Positions 24,700 to 37,676 of a stretch of DNA of 64,000 bases are shown piece by piece. Both the position numbers and the translations under genes were made by a program. Source of the DNA: Pteria penguin. Its lineage: Eukaryota; Mollusca; Bivalvia; Pterioida; Pteriidae. The notes beneath the pieces were generated by a model, which saw only the letters and a list, made by a program, of their open reading frames with translations, did no database searches and was not told the origin of the DNA. Position 1 is the stretch's first letter, and each line of letters starts with the position of its first letter. Location of the stretch: positions 60,438,983-60,502,982 of the forward strand of contig CM068580.1 of assembly GCA_035048485.1 (NCBI GenBank), written 5' to 3'.

Positions 24700-25343
24700 T
24701 CTACAATTCTCTCCATTGATAAGAATAAATCAATAAAAAACAAAACGAAAGATAAATTCCAATTCATTACCTTATTACGAAGAAGATAACTCCACATTAG
24801 GATACGTATAACGCAATGTCGAAATGTTAATACTACAAGTTATACAATTTTATATAGATTTTAAAAACATTATAAATACCCTGATACAAAATAAATAAGA
24901 CATTTCAAAATGACAAGTAAATAGATTATTACATCACATCAAATCACCCAAAACATATAATCCTTATAAATAAATAAATAGTTCGAACCATTTTAAAATT
25001 GAAATTAGTTGTAATCAAATAATTCTAAGCTTGATAAAACTTTTCATGAAAAATTATAAAAATTTAGCAGAAATTGGTATAGACGTGTGTACGACAGAGC
25101 GTTTACGTGTCGAATGAACCAACCTAAGAAGAACTTGCACGTTTGGCGGGAAAATAAAATAACCATATAATAATGTCGAAACTAGGAGAAATTAATTTCA
25201 TTCTAATTCACTTCGTTCAAATGAATGAAATTATATTTCTCAAACTCTCTCCATTGATTATAATAAATCAATCCAATGAATTGGAATTTATCTTTCGTTT
25301 TGTTTTTCATTGATTTATTATCATCAATGGAGAGAGTTTGAGA
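24700..25343. repeat. inverted repeats in the 3' region of the DIRS-like element
   Basis: A motif of about 60 bp (ctctccattgat...ataaatcaat...aaacgaaagataaattcc) lies at 24705-24768 and, inverted, at 25268-25343. A shorter direct partner at 25240-25272 forms a close hairpin with the inverted copy. The same three-part arrangement is present in array units 1 and 2 (21206-21845 and 22945-23580). Confidence 0.75.
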
Positions 25344-25489
25344 AATACAATTTCATTCATTTTAACGCAATGTCGAAACTACAAAGAACGGGAGATATAT
25401 AATACTAAAGTATAGTTATGATAATATTTTAATATAATGTAAAATTTCAAAATCATAACCAATTCCCAAAATATCACTAAATGCCTAAA

Positions 25490-26460
25490 CATTTAGAGAC
25501 TGATAATCTTTTACACGAATCATCTTAAATGTAACCGTCTTTTGCATTTTCCGATCGCCAACGCCCATGTCGCTTAAACAAGCGATCTGGGACACTACAA
25601 TTTGCTGCCGAAGCAGTACCCACGGATCTTAAACTATGCAACCCATATTGCTTTATGTCTGGGACTAAAGTCGAAAAAGCTTTAATAAAAATTCTCACAT
25701 ACGTGAATAAGTCAATGGTTTGTTCAAATTTCGAAAAAAAAAGATAGCCATGTTCAGTTTTATTTAAATTCTGAAACAAAACATGTATCAGATGAATATG
25801 TATTCAAATAAACAAAATATTCTTCTGTATTTTTGACAGGAGATAACGGAACTTTAGTGCCCGAAATAACAACCCAATTCCCGTCTCAATACATATCTGT
25901 TTTACTTTTCTCTATGAAAATTGTCATATGTGTATTGAAGATTTCTACATCAACTTTCTTTAAATCTAAATGCTCAGATACTCTAAAACATCCGGCATAA
26001 GAAACAAGCCAAGCAAGAATTATTCTTTGGTTATAAGGATTTCCTTTACAATATATAATTATAGTACATTTTTTTTTAAATAGTTCTGGAGTAATGGGTT
26101 CTTTCTTGGAAACTGGCTTGCTCAATGTCCTCTTCGGCCCTTCTAAAACATTCCTCACTAAATCTGAATCCGTTGGCGAACAAACACTTATAAAATTATG
26201 CACCAACTTAATACCATAAAATGCACTAACAGCGGGACATGGTGATCTGCTGGTCTGCACTAAACTTGCAAGATATAACGGAACGTGAAAAGCATTAGCA
26301 GATAGAATTTCATCCTCAGAAATGCCATGTGCACGAGCCCACACTTACCATCGATTGAAAGAATTATGATTGCCTCGAATCTCCTCCCATGTTTTGCTCT
26401 GATCCAATAAATCGGGCAATATATCAACTTTATCTGCTAAAGCTTCAGGTAGCCTTTCAA
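25490..26460 (-). pseudogene. tyrosine recombinase of the DIRS-like element
   Basis: The main frame, 26344-25886, reads AHGISEDEILSANAFHVPLY, later SYAGCFRVSEHLDLKKVDVE with the first catalytic Arg, then EKSKTDMY. A TGA stop follows where the next in-frame codons (DGNWVVISGTKVPLSP) clearly continue the protein; CGA to TGA decay is likely. The C-terminal frame, 25779-25525, adds HSLRSVGTASAANC and HGRWRSENAKDGYI. These enzymes integrate circular DNA intermediates of DIRS elements without a DDE integrase. It is inactivated by the stop and by frameshifts near 25745. Confidence 0.8.
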
Positions 26461-26599
26461 TATTTTGTTTAAACTCCTGCAAAAAGAGACGTAAAAAGAT
26501 ATCAATTATAAATAAATGCACAAAATAATCCCAAATATAAAGATGCTCTGCACTGCTTCATATACTTCAACATTCTGGCGATCACATTAACAGGAAGAA

Positions 26600-27440
26600 C
26601 CATCCAACCCTTCATTCCGTGCCAGTCAACCGTAAATGCGTCAACTCCAATCGCACATGGAGTCCAAAATGTAGAATAAAATACAGGTAGCTTGGCATTT
26701 TGATCACATGCGAAAAAAAAAACTTTTCATAAGGTCCCCAAAAGGAATCAATGTAAGCAAATACACTGCCAGTTATAGACCATTCTTCAAAATCTATAAA
26801 CTTGCTGATACGGTCTGCATTCTGATTCAAGGAGCGCGGCAGCCATTGAATATCTAATTTCATATTTCAAATAAAACAAAATCTAAATATAGATATTGCA
26901 ATCTCTAATAAATCTGAAATCATGCTGCCCTGTCAATAATTTTAATAACATTTTTATTATCAGAAACCATTTCACTTCTTTATTTGTAAAAAAAATCTTT
27001 CAGTGAAAAAACACTCTCTTTACAGCCATCAGCTCTCTCCATGTAAAGCTAGGTGATCTCTCGTGCTCTGACCACATACCATGAGCTGTACTACGTGGGT
27101 TTTCGACAATGTACTCTCAATAAGCCAAAGAACTAGCATCTCTATCAGCAAGGCATAATTAGAAAAATCATTTAAAAGATTCACATTTTTTTTTCCAAAA
27201 TTGCAACATACTCCAACTTTGCTTTGAAAGATGAATATTGGTCATCAAAGAAGTAGCTGTCAAAACATCAGTACTGAGTGATTTCGTCATAAGAACAACG
27301 AAATTACCTATAACATAATGCATAGAAATTATTTTCCGTATGATACTCGCAACCTTGCGAACATGAATTGAATGAACCTTCTCAAATTCAGATAAAACAG
27401 CATCAATGCTAGTATGTAATTTCTCTAGTCTACGCTCGGG
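26600..27440 (-). pseudogene. RNase H region of the DIRS-like element
   Basis: The C-terminal part is readable at 26863-26612: IQWLPRSLNQNADRISKFID, then EEWSITGSVFAYIDSFWGP. This matches the end of DIRS-type RNase H, where the N-A-D motif carries the last catalytic Asp. The upstream stretch to 27440 is broken by stops. It lies between the RT and recombinase, as expected. Confidence 0.65.
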
Positions 27441-27446
27441 AATTTC

Positions 27447-28290
27447 TCAAATATCCAATTTCGAATCAATATATATTCGCAAAAGTTGAATTTGCTTTGC
27501 TGGCAGCCACATAAATTTTTCATTTTTGGAAACAAAACCACATTTTAAAAGATCCTCTTTCATATCTAAAGCCATCTTCGGGCAAAAATCAAAACTTCGA
27601 TGTACACCCCAACCATCATCTAAATACATCAAAACTTGCTGACTTTTACCTCTCCATTTCTTGATCAATGATCAATTTTATAAAAATATAACATGCCGAA
27701 TTAAGGCCAAAGGGTAACACTAAAAATCTGAAATATCTAACTTTCCGATCAAAAATCCATGAATATCCTAGAAACTTATAATGTGCTGGTCACAAATATC
27801 GAGATGATGGTACGCGGAATGGAGATCAAATTTGAATAAAAAAAAAATCGAAATCAATTGCATAGCAATTTTGATATCTGCAAACGTCGCTTTCGTTTTC
27901 CACAAATGTTTATTCACATGCCCACGGTCTAAAAGAAGTCTCTATTGCCGTTAGATTCAATAGAAACGACAAGAGGATTAACAACATATGGAGCGGTCGA
28001 ACACTCTTGTATCAATCCGCGAGCCAAAAGGTCACGGACCACTGCGCACACAAAACTAGCATTCCGTAATGCAGAGCCATTGTTGTTTAAAATAACTGAT
28101 GGAGGAGTAGAATAAAAAGGAAACTTATATCCATTTTCTATAGCATCAAGTATAAATTCATGTGCATTAATTTGTCTTCAAAAAGAAAAACAAGATTTGA
28201 GACGACCATTTACAATAATTTGAGCTTGACCTTGTTCACACTCATGATATCTTTGTGTAAAAGTTTGAGTACAAAACTTAATATCAGAAT
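27447..28290 (-). pseudogene. reverse transcriptase of the DIRS-like element
   Basis: The readable minus-strand blocks are LLARGLIQECSTAPYVVNPL (about 28030), FDLHSAYHHLDICDQH (about 27815) and VLMYLDDGWGVHRSFDFCP (about 27620), the last with the catalytic YLDD. The FDL.S.YHH and YLDDGWG phrases are typical of DIRS/PAT RTs. Stops and frameshifts occur between blocks, for example near 27930 and 27750. Confidence 0.78.
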
Positions 28291-28304
28291 ATTCTTCTTT
28301 TTAC

Positions 28305-29022
28305 TCATTCTGCCTTGGATTTAGTTGCTGATATTTTTGAGCTAAATGGGCATTGATTACTCCAATGTGAATGAGATCTGCATCCAAAACAGGTCCCTCT
28401 TTGACTTAGCTTGAACATAGATCCGCGATAGCTGTACTGGTTGTCGGAAATGCTGAATGTCCGATGAAGTAATGAGGTACATGTACAAGAAGGGCTGCTG
28501 AAAAGTTTATCGTTGTCCTGAGCGAGGAAAAGGATGAACAGAAATATCAGCGTTAGAAAAACGCTTCTTGCTCTTAGAATTCTAAGAACTAGATTTATTT
28601 TTCTTCCTTTCAATTGCCCTAGATACAGCTTTGATAATTTTTTTACTCATCTTCAGTGTCGTTAGCAACCGGATTTGCGTCATATTGTCTAACAACCGGC
28701 TTCGCTCCCATCAGCTATTTTGATCAATTATTGCTCTTGGACAATTTGTCCTTTACATTCGACATAAGTTCATCAGTGTATTGATATTTAAAGTTTTGTA
28801 AGGCCCATGACAATTGAACAAAATCTTCAAGAATGCCAGAATTAAAAGTATGTTTCACGCTATTTCCCTCGTATTTCCACTCGGTTTGAAATTCAGACTT
28901 TAGTTTTTACAGCTTGAGCAGAACCTCTCACCTCACCTTTTAACTCCGAAAGTTTTTCCTTGTCTTTCTACTTTTTCTCAAATATCTTCTAAAGAAACAC
29001 GAGAAGATTGCGTAGACTCCAT
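28305..29022 (-). pseudogene. gag-like protein of the DIRS-like element
   Basis: A start codon at 29022-29020 opens MESTQSSRVSLEDI, followed by an in-frame TGA. WKYEGNSVKHTFNSGILEDF follows near 28880, typical of DIRS gag N-terminal cores. The 3' part has a CCHC zinc knuckle, CFGCRSHSHWSNQC (about 28375), spaced C-x2-C-x4-H-x4-C. Several frame breaks show it is dead. Confidence 0.7.
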
Positions 29023-29032
29023 AGTTTTTAGG

Positions 29033-29184
29033 AGAAATTGGTATAGACGTGTGTACGACAGAGCGTTTATGTGTCGGAAGAACCAACCTAAGAACAACTT
29101 GAACGCTTCGAAGGAAAATAAAATAAAATGACCATATAATAATCTCGAAATTAGGAGAAATTAATTTCATTCTAATTCACCTCG
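29033..29184 (-). repeat. left copy of a split direct repeat (partner at 25069-25215)
   Basis: agaaattggtatagacgtgt through tctaattcacctcg is shared in the same orientation with 25069-25215 and the equivalent sites of array units 1 and 2. One copy precedes gag and the other follows the recombinase. Confidence 0.75.
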
Positions 29185-29186
29185 AT

Positions 29187-30905
<1,719 letters not shown>

Positions 30906-31137
30906 AGTTTATTTGAGTATAGAGGTCATTCATGATGTCACGCCATGACTCTAGATTTGATCCCAAGCAATTTCTCATAATACATCATAAGTAATAAGGA
31001 ATTTCTCATTTAAAATCTTCAAATGATAAATGCAAGAATTGCACGTGCAATATTTCTTTGCAAGATATATCAACAAATAGTTAGGATTCCTATGGGTACT
31101 AATTAACAGATAGCAGATTTATTTTTTTATTGTTATG

Positions 31138-32405
31138 AGAGGGATTTTATGGTTTCTATTAAAAAATCAAAACGTTTTGACCTCATTGACAAATTTAATA
31201 ATACTTGCAGATATCTGGATGACATTTTGGTTATCGACAACCCTGAATTCGAACAATTTATATCAGAAATATATCCACCAGAGCTCAAATTGAATAAAGC
31301 TAATACTTGAGATAAATCTACACCTTTCTTAGATTTAAACATCAAAATTATCAACAACCTAATATATACTAATATTTATGATAAACGTGAGGATTTTGGA
31401 TTTCCTATTGTAAATTTCCCTTACTTGGATGGCGATGTACCTCGACTCCCATCATATGGTATCTATATATCTCAATTACTTCGATTTGGCAGAGGCTGCA
31501 CCGATGTTTTGGACTTCCATAAACGAAATTTACAAATTACTACTAAACTTTCAACTCAGGGTTACAGATATCACAAGCTAAGAAAAACATTCGGCAAATT
31601 CTTCAGACCTTATTCAGAACTTCTATCTAAATTTGGAAATATTTCTTTTCAACAGTACGTATTCAATGGAATTTCCCATCCTAATTTTTACGGTGATCTC
31701 GTATATAAACTAAGGAAAGTAAAAGGCTCCGAAAACATTATTTTATCATGTAATAAAATAGTCAAACGTCTCCTAAATAGACAATATGATATTGAGATCA
31801 TCAAAAAGACTATAGGTCTTGTATTTGGCCCCTCTACAGCCTTATGCAGACTTTTACTTGAACGTTGCACGCTGACTAACAGGGCGGTGTGGACTATATG
31901 ACGGGCCTTGTCCAAACCTCTTTCAGAGGAGACATGGTCCTGAACCTCGTCCCCTCTGACTGTTAGTCGGGACTCCTACAGATCTAGGGTCTTAGCTCGC
32001 TTTCAGACTGGCAGAGCACGGTTTATCATGTTGATGTCGCATATATTTTTATACCATTATGTGTTTTACAATACCTTACGTGTTTATATTTTTATGACCT
32101 CTCAATATGCGATACCTGTTGACCCTTGTTCTTTACAGGGAGGATTATTTATAAATTTTAAATGTACGTCTTTTGATTGTTCTGCTGTTACGGTGAGTGG
32201 GAAGGTGGGCCCGTAAACCGGTTAACCACACCATTTGTTTGGCTTTTGTCAAATTAAATGAACGTCCTAAGTCGGTATCGTAATTGCTCTACAATCAAAT
32301 ATTTTTGTAATGTGTTATATGTTCTAGTATATTATTTATATTCATATATTGTATAACTCCATGGTGACTTCTGCCACATAACTGAGCCGGTAACTCCTCT
32401 CTTTT
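31138..32405 (+). mobile_element. RT-related retroelement, copy 2 (longest)
   Basis: The conceptual frame reads DFMVSIKKSKRFDLIDKF, NTCRYLDDILVIDNPEFEQF with the RT catalytic DD, FLDLNIKIINN, and IYDKREDFGFPIVNFPY, then an open frame from 31425 to 31901 ending TNRAVWTI. One in-frame TGA lies at about 31309. About 500 bp of conserved 3' non-coding tail follows. It shares the FLDL and YDKR(D/E)DF blocks with the relic at 15.0 kb. I recognise it as a recurrent RT type of invertebrate genomes but cannot name the clade. It is 5'-truncated; nothing upstream is recognisable. Confidence 0.72.
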
Positions 32406-32429
32406 CTTTCCACGTTCAATTCTTACATG

Positions 32430-33060
32430 TATCAGGCAATAAGGTATACGCATGTGGAATATGAAAGCCGTACCTGTAACGGTTGGAAAATTATAGCCAA
32501 TGTTAAAGTTTCCATAAATGTAGGTCAAAGGCCATGTTAGAAATCACTACGTCAAAAGTTTTTTTTTATCGCCTGAAAGGGTTCATGATAAGGAGTATAT
32601 ATATTAAATATGAAAGCATTATCTGCAACAGTTGGAATATTAAGACCAATGAATATGAAAGCATTATCTGTAACAGTTGGAATATTAAGACCAATGTTAA
32701 TGTTTTTGAAAAGTATGTTAAACTCCAAGTTCAAGGTCAAGAATGATGGGTCTCATTACAAGGAATCAATATGTGAAGTTTCAAAGTCCCACACTTTTTA
32801 GTACAAAAGATATATCCAAGGTTAAAGTTTCGGAAAAGTATGTCACACTCCAATGTCAAATTTTCTAAGTCAGAAGTCATGGTCCCAAATGAAATGTCTC
32901 ATCACGAGGAATCCATATGTGAGGTTTCAAAGCCTTACGTGTTTTGGTATAAACGATATAGTCAATGTTTTTACCACAATAAAATATCTCTAAATTCAAT
33001 GGAGATATCACCCAATCAGATGTCGAGATATCTCTAAATTCAATAAATAGAAATCTCTTT
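32430..33060 (+). repeat. diverged tandem repeats with AAGGTCA-type motifs
   Basis: A segment of about 45 bp (aatatgaaagcattatctg...attaagaccaatg) is duplicated in tandem at 32606-32697. Around it lie looser copies of a block of about 110 bp (tcaaggtcaagaatgatgg, aatgaaatgtctcatcacgag). Similar blocks occur at 42.1-42.9, 46.6, 53.7 and 58 kb. Open frames on both strands are shadows. Confidence 0.6.
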
Positions 33061-33114
33061 TTATAAAGTAATAAGCTGGATTTACTTATGTGTGTAACGA
33101 AAATCCCGAATTTC

Positions 33115-33310
33115 ACATTTGGGGAAGAGGGATCACTATATAGTAGTTTTTCCCCAGGGGGATCGCTAAAGAGGGGATGGGGAAATGCAAATTACCCCCG
33201 GGGAAAAGACTACTATATAGCCATTTTTCCGGGGGGGCAGCTATATAGCCATTCCCCCCTCCCCCCGGAAAAATGGCTAGGGGAATAACTACTATATGAC
33301 ACCGACAGTT
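33115..33310. repeat. G/C-run repeat cluster with tatatag and gggggaaaa motifs
   Basis: The phrases actatatag, ccatttttccgggggg and their inverted forms alternate four to five times, ending in actactatatgacaccg. The mix of direct and inverted copies produces open frames on both strands and strong hairpin potential. It looks like a small dispersed element; no coding role is supported. Confidence 0.55.
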
Positions 33311-33924
33311 AGGCGTGGCAATCAAAATTTTGTATTAATCTTGAAAAACACGACCTGAGCCGGAGGTAGAGTTACGTCAAATATGTATAAAAATCATAAA
33401 TGCAGTAATAGAAGCTTTATACTTTTTGAAATCAAAAGCCTGACCTTACTGATAATTGAACATTGTATACAATGGCTTGCGGTATTTTAACGTAGCTACA
33501 ATATTTATTAGAATACCACCTTTCTATCACTTTAATAAGATTGGCTAAGATATGAATTCGTGCTGCAGTAATGTTTGCATCGATTCGAAATAAATGACCA
33601 TTATGAAAAGATGGGTTATATATGGAACATTCTCAAATATAGATACAAAGGCATTTAGTGGTAATGGGTTATAACGCGTACATGATTTTAAGAAGCTGGG
33701 TTCACGCGAGTGGGTTATTGGTGGGCTCAATTTACAAACACATGCGCAGTAATTTTAAAATATGTTTTACATGGCTTCCATATTGTGCTACATATATTTG
33801 TAAGAGATTTCCCTTAAGATCCATATGAACATTACTAAATTCCAACAATACATTTCGTAAAAAAATTACGATACTGCTCAGTCAAAATCACTTTCAATGT
33901 TTAAGAAATTGTTTGTTATTATAG
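33311..33924. other. intron-like sequence before the second CCP cassette
   Basis: No gene is recognised. It ends in the acceptor-like attatag used by the pseudo-exon at 33925. Confidence 0.5.
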
Positions 33925-34112
33925 GGAAGCCATGTCGAAATATTTACGAGAGTAATGTTGATATAAATAACCAGTGTGAGGGGGGAAATGCAATTTCGTT
34001 TACGAGAACGTGGTTACTCTGATATGCCATAAATGTTTTAGGATAACAAAACAGTCTACAATAACAAGTTCTCAGATAAGAGTTTTGAATTACGATGGAA
34101 CATACTGTGAAA
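33925..34112 (+). pseudogene. degenerate CCP exon (sister of exon C)
   Basis: It starts with an acceptor and KPCRNIYESNVDINN, then shifts frame to VYENVVTLICHKCFRITKQS and ends NYDGTYCE. This is the CCP order, with the VYE(N/D) signature of the second subtype. The length (188 bp) is not a multiple of three, an in-frame TGA appears around 34018, and the donor GT is AT (gaaa|ataaat). It cannot be spliced or translated normally. Confidence 0.75.
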
Positions 34113-34404
34113 ATAAATGAATCTGTATACATGTATATGTATCGGTTTACCGCACATATTGGTTATGTACATTACAATAGAATATGGAACGAAACGTAAT
34201 ACAAACTCATTGTATCGTTCTACAAGTATTTCATCTCCCTTTCTTTTGCTTTTAACTGTTTTATTGAGAATTTTTTGAATGCACACATTTGACAAATATT
34301 ATCTATTACATATTAAACAAGATAAATATCACAGTAACTTCCTGTTTACGTATGGTTATTCAGGATCATGTATTGTCGTCATTTGGAGTGACTGTGTATT
34401 TCAG

Positions 34405-34584
34405 GAGTGTCATGTCCGATATTTAATATAGACCATGTCAATATCAGCAGCAACAATATGAAAAACTTCGTTTATGAGGATATTGTCAATCTCTCGTGTA
34501 GAAAGGGCTACTCATTAACCAAAAACATTCATATTCAATGTGACCATAATGGCCAATGGGATGTCAAAGGACCTTACTGTCAGA
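34405..34584 (+). CDS. CCP/Sushi domain exon H, membrane-proximal
   Basis: A 180-bp phase 1-1 exon has the acceptor gtatttcag and the donor a|gtgagt. The module reads VSCPIFNIDHV, FVYEDIVNLSCRKGY, IQCDHNGQWD, VKGPYCQS, with all four cysteines and the CCP tryptophan. It is the last CCP before the linker and transmembrane exons, and its phase matches theirs. It is the only intact member of the VYED subtype here; the sister exon D at 9.9/14.5 kb is broken. Confidence 0.88.
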
Positions 34585-35457
34585 GTGAGTATTACTAGTT
34601 AAAACAATCACTTCACTGACTGAATCAATAAAACGAAATAAAAAAAGAAAATGAAAGGTGCCACCAAATGTATCATTACATTAAATTTTGTTTTATATAC
34701 TATGGTAGATCCTTTTCTCAGCATTCATGTAAAAACGAAGGCAATTGAGAATTATTCACAATTCACTGACAGAAAAACTAAAAATAAATGTATTAAAGGC
34801 GCAATTAAATGTATCTTTACATTAAAGTTGTATACTCTACAGTTCGGTATAATTTTAAAATTTCGGGCATGTAAAACAAAAACTGTATTTTTTCGTATGG
34901 CTGAAGTGATTAACTTTGCGTTAATAACATTTTTTGATGCTTCGAACCCTCGGAGATACCAAAATAAAAAGACAATATTTAGTAAATTAAGAGGATATTC
35001 CATAAATACATCCATAACCTGACTTCCCGCATGCGCAGTTTAATCAAAAGAAATACGATGAAGGGAGACTCCAAAAGAAAACAATTTCAGTAAATACTTA
35101 TTTTAGAAGACTTGAGTGCAGTTTTTTTTTTAAAGTTATGCGGCAAGTTTATTTACCTCGCGTTTTTCGAATTAGATCAAATTAGATCACGTAATACGTT
35201 CCTTGTAAACATTCTCTTTACAAACATCGCGTTTAAGACAGCCATATCTCACTTAATGTGCATTAATAAAAAAAGGCAATTGGAATACGTTAAATATTTG
35301 TGTATCTTATGATGCATTTAATTGTTAACTATACTTGTATATTACGGGAGAATATATATATTATATTTCTTATTATGTGAAGAAAAACACTTTATATGTA
35401 TAAAATCATGAATTGTTCATACCTTGATTCTCGTCTTTTCATTCTCACAATTTAAAG
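34585..35457. other. intron between exon H and the linker exon
   Basis: AT-rich; open frames on both strands show no domain. A polypyrimidine tract at about 35425-35450 precedes the linker acceptor. Confidence 0.55.
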
Positions 35458-35505
35458 GTATCACGGAAAGAAATTTTGCAACGACAGATGGATTTTTAAA
35501 GACAG
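35458..35505 (+). CDS. candidate 48-bp linker exon of the CCP receptor
   Basis: A polypyrimidine tract and tttaaag acceptor precede 48 bp that are open in phase 1 (GITERNFATTDGFLKT), ending at a cag|gtattt donor. The phase is 1-1, so it links exon H to the transmembrane exon without a frame change, and it could equally be skipped. A short polar, Thr-rich stalk between the last CCP and the membrane is usual in such receptors. No homology is recognised; the support is splice signals plus phase. Confidence 0.5.
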
Positions 35506-37547
35506 GTATTTCTTCAAACTCGTCTATGCTTTAAGTGCATGAGAAATTATGTTTGTATATGGAACAAAGATAATCAGAAACTAATGAGTCAATAAGAAAT
35601 ATAATCCTGAGTATATGTCAAAAAAACTATATTTAAAGCAGGCCTCTCACCATAAAAAGCCGAGATGTTTCGAAAAAAAAAATACGGAAGAGAAGTCGAT
35701 CTAGTTCAACCTCGCTCCTGTATATGTCATGACTACTAAATTAACGTCTAACCCAAATGCTCTCGCTAACCATATAAAAGAAATTTCAAATCGACAAATC
35801 GGGACATTTACCTGGCGGTTACCTGCACGGGCGGTTAACATGGATGGAAAACATTATGTTTCTTCACTTTTCACAGTACATTGATATTTGTTACAACAGT
35901 TAAGGAATTCATTAATTTACATATTTATATTTATTAAATCCCTTTACTACAATTTAGTGATGTGTCTATTATTTCAGTTTTGATTGGTATTATACAATAT
36001 GGATGCACGTCTGCATGCATAATGTAAACATGCATGTGTTATTACATTTCATAACATTAACCACCACAGTGTATAGGAGAAACAGGTGATATCTTTTTTT
36101 TTTTCTCTGGCTAAACATTGAAGCTTCTTCCTTTCTCCGCTAACCCCGTTTTACATATTATATGCTGGTGAAATTCTCCCAAGTTTACTCCCCTCAAATT
36201 TACACGCCTCCCAAGGATCCTTCCATTTCCCCCGTCTTTCCCACCTCCCCTCATAAATAAAACGAAATTCGGAATTAGTATTTAACATTTCCCACGGACG
36301 ATTTCTTGACTTCAGTGTGTTCGATTAAGGTTTTCTTTTTAAATGTGTATGTTAAAAAGAGACAGAAAGGAAGGGGGAAAACCTGCCAGTTCTGAAAAAA
36401 TTATTTATGAATTTTCTTTTCATCCATCCTTTCTTTTTTCGGCTAAGAGTTGTGGATGTGTCGGAAGTTCCGCATAGTTTTGTAAATTAGGAATGGGGAT
36501 TCATGTAAAGTCGAATAGTTGTAAACGAACAGCATTCTATTAATTTTAATCAATATGTTTTTAAACATTTTCTTTCTTTCTCTTAACCCTCTCCCCTCCC
36601 TTTTCGCACCACTCTAAGATATCTTATACAAAACTAGTTCGGTCGGTCCGTCCGTTTGTATGTACGTCCGTAATTCCTTTCAATAGAATGCTGTTACAGT
36701 TGCCAAAATTTAACAGTAAGCGTCATTGTGTAAACTCGGGGTTGAACATTGCGTTATTTATAGCTGGGATATTCACGTTTCAAAAAACGCAGATTGCTAT
36801 GCTGAAAATTTACTAGTTTTTTAATATGTTTTAACAACGCTAGAGTTCACCAATCATAACATACATTAACACAAGAGTATCATATAGTTTTCTGTTCCCG
36901 TACTATTATTGATGAAAAGTAAAAATAATACCTTTGTGAATCCGGATGCCAGACGTGGGTTTGCGGTCCTCGTAATGGAATAACCTACCCTTTCGGAGAT
37001 ATTCACACACCGGGACATTTAGGGATAATTTTAAGACTGGAACCCTTCTGCCTGGCGAATTTTTTCTTTCGTTCTTTTTTCTTCTCTCACAATTTAGACA
37101 CTGCATTTCTTCGTCCAATATGACTGTATTGGAGTGTGGACATATGTAATGAGATCGCTGGGGCAATACTGTAAAAATACCCCTCCCCCTTTCTAAGTCG
37201 AAAAGGTAATTAATCTGGATGGTTCTTGGTTGGCGGATCAAGAGAAAGGAGCATTGATGGTACCGACGATAGATGATAAGAACATCCCCGCCCCTTTTCA
37301 CCTCACGCTAGCAAAGGGCTAGCTTTACGATATGTGTGAACTTAATTATCTCTAACAATATGTTTCAGAAAGAACAGCGGCAGAAATTTTCTTTACCTGT
37401 AAAGCTTCACAATAAGCACACAAAATTACAATTTCTAAAACATCGGCGAAACACTGATATAATATCATAACACATTTTACATAAAATGTCATCGCAAACT
37501 GCGAAAATCTTATCTGATTTATAATTTCATCCATGCCAATTTTGCAG
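35506..37547. other. intron between linker and transmembrane exons
   Basis: It contains pyrimidine-rich stretches (36100-36240, 36560-36640). A 131-codon minus-strand open frame at 36906-37301 has two Cys pairs but no recognised domain or splice context. No repeat family is identified. Confidence 0.5.
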
Positions 37548-37617
37548 GTGTAGCTCTTGTGATTGCAGTTTCTGTCCTTGGTCTCTTACTTATTGTAGTA
37601 TTAACCCTTTATATCAG
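37548..37617 (+). CDS. transmembrane exon of the CCP receptor
   Basis: A 70-bp exon has the acceptor aattttgcag and the donor atcag|gttagt, entering in phase 1 and leaving in phase 2. It encodes VALVIAVSVLGLLLIVVL and then TLYIR, an uninterrupted hydrophobic helix of about 20 residues followed by a basic residue. That is a type I transmembrane segment with its stop-transfer side facing the next exon. The entry phase equals that of every CCP exon and the exit phase matches the terminal exon at 38445. Confidence 0.85.
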
Positions 37618-37676
37618 GTTAGTGTTTATTAATTTATTTTGACCGAAAGGTATAAACTTCGATTCCCTCTGTGAAC

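Larger units (their letters stand above)
20224..25939. repeat. tandem array: 3 full units of about 1.74 kb plus a partial fourth
   Basis: Units start at 20224, 21963, 23702 and 25462 (attcccaaaatatcac). Periods are 1739, 1739 and 1760 bp. Each full unit holds, left to right, a minus-strand tyrosine-recombinase C-terminal fragment, CCP upstream intron, a CCP exon, downstream intron, and the 3' non-coding end of a DIRS-like element. The fourth unit runs on at 25940 into the longer DIRS-like element instead of the CCP intron, which gives the duplication breakpoint. Units are nearly identical apart from homopolymer lengths and a 12-bp insertion near 25038, so the amplification is recent. Confidence 0.9.
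24700..29186 (-). mobile_element. DIRS/PAT-like tyrosine-recombinase retrotransposon
   Basis: On the minus strand the order is gag-like, reverse transcriptase, RNase H, then tyrosine recombinase, the DIRS-group order. A block of about 150 bp at 29033-29184, upstream of gag, recurs in the same orientation at 25069-25215, downstream of the recombinase, as in the split direct repeats of PAT-like elements. The right limit near 29186 is where similarity to that internal repeat stops and CCP-locus intron resumes. The left limit near 24700 is where intron similarity ends. Many stops and frameshifts make it inactive. Confidence 0.8.

Noticed and set aside
36906..37301. 131-codon minus-strand open frame with Cys pairs
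   Set aside because: No domain, no splice or expression evidence, and it lies inside a receptor intron; recorded only as unsupported.
37548..37617. Hydrophobic exon as a signal peptide of a following gene
   Set aside because: No Met precedes it in phase, and it lies between CCP and tail exons with matching phases, so a transmembrane segment is the better reading.
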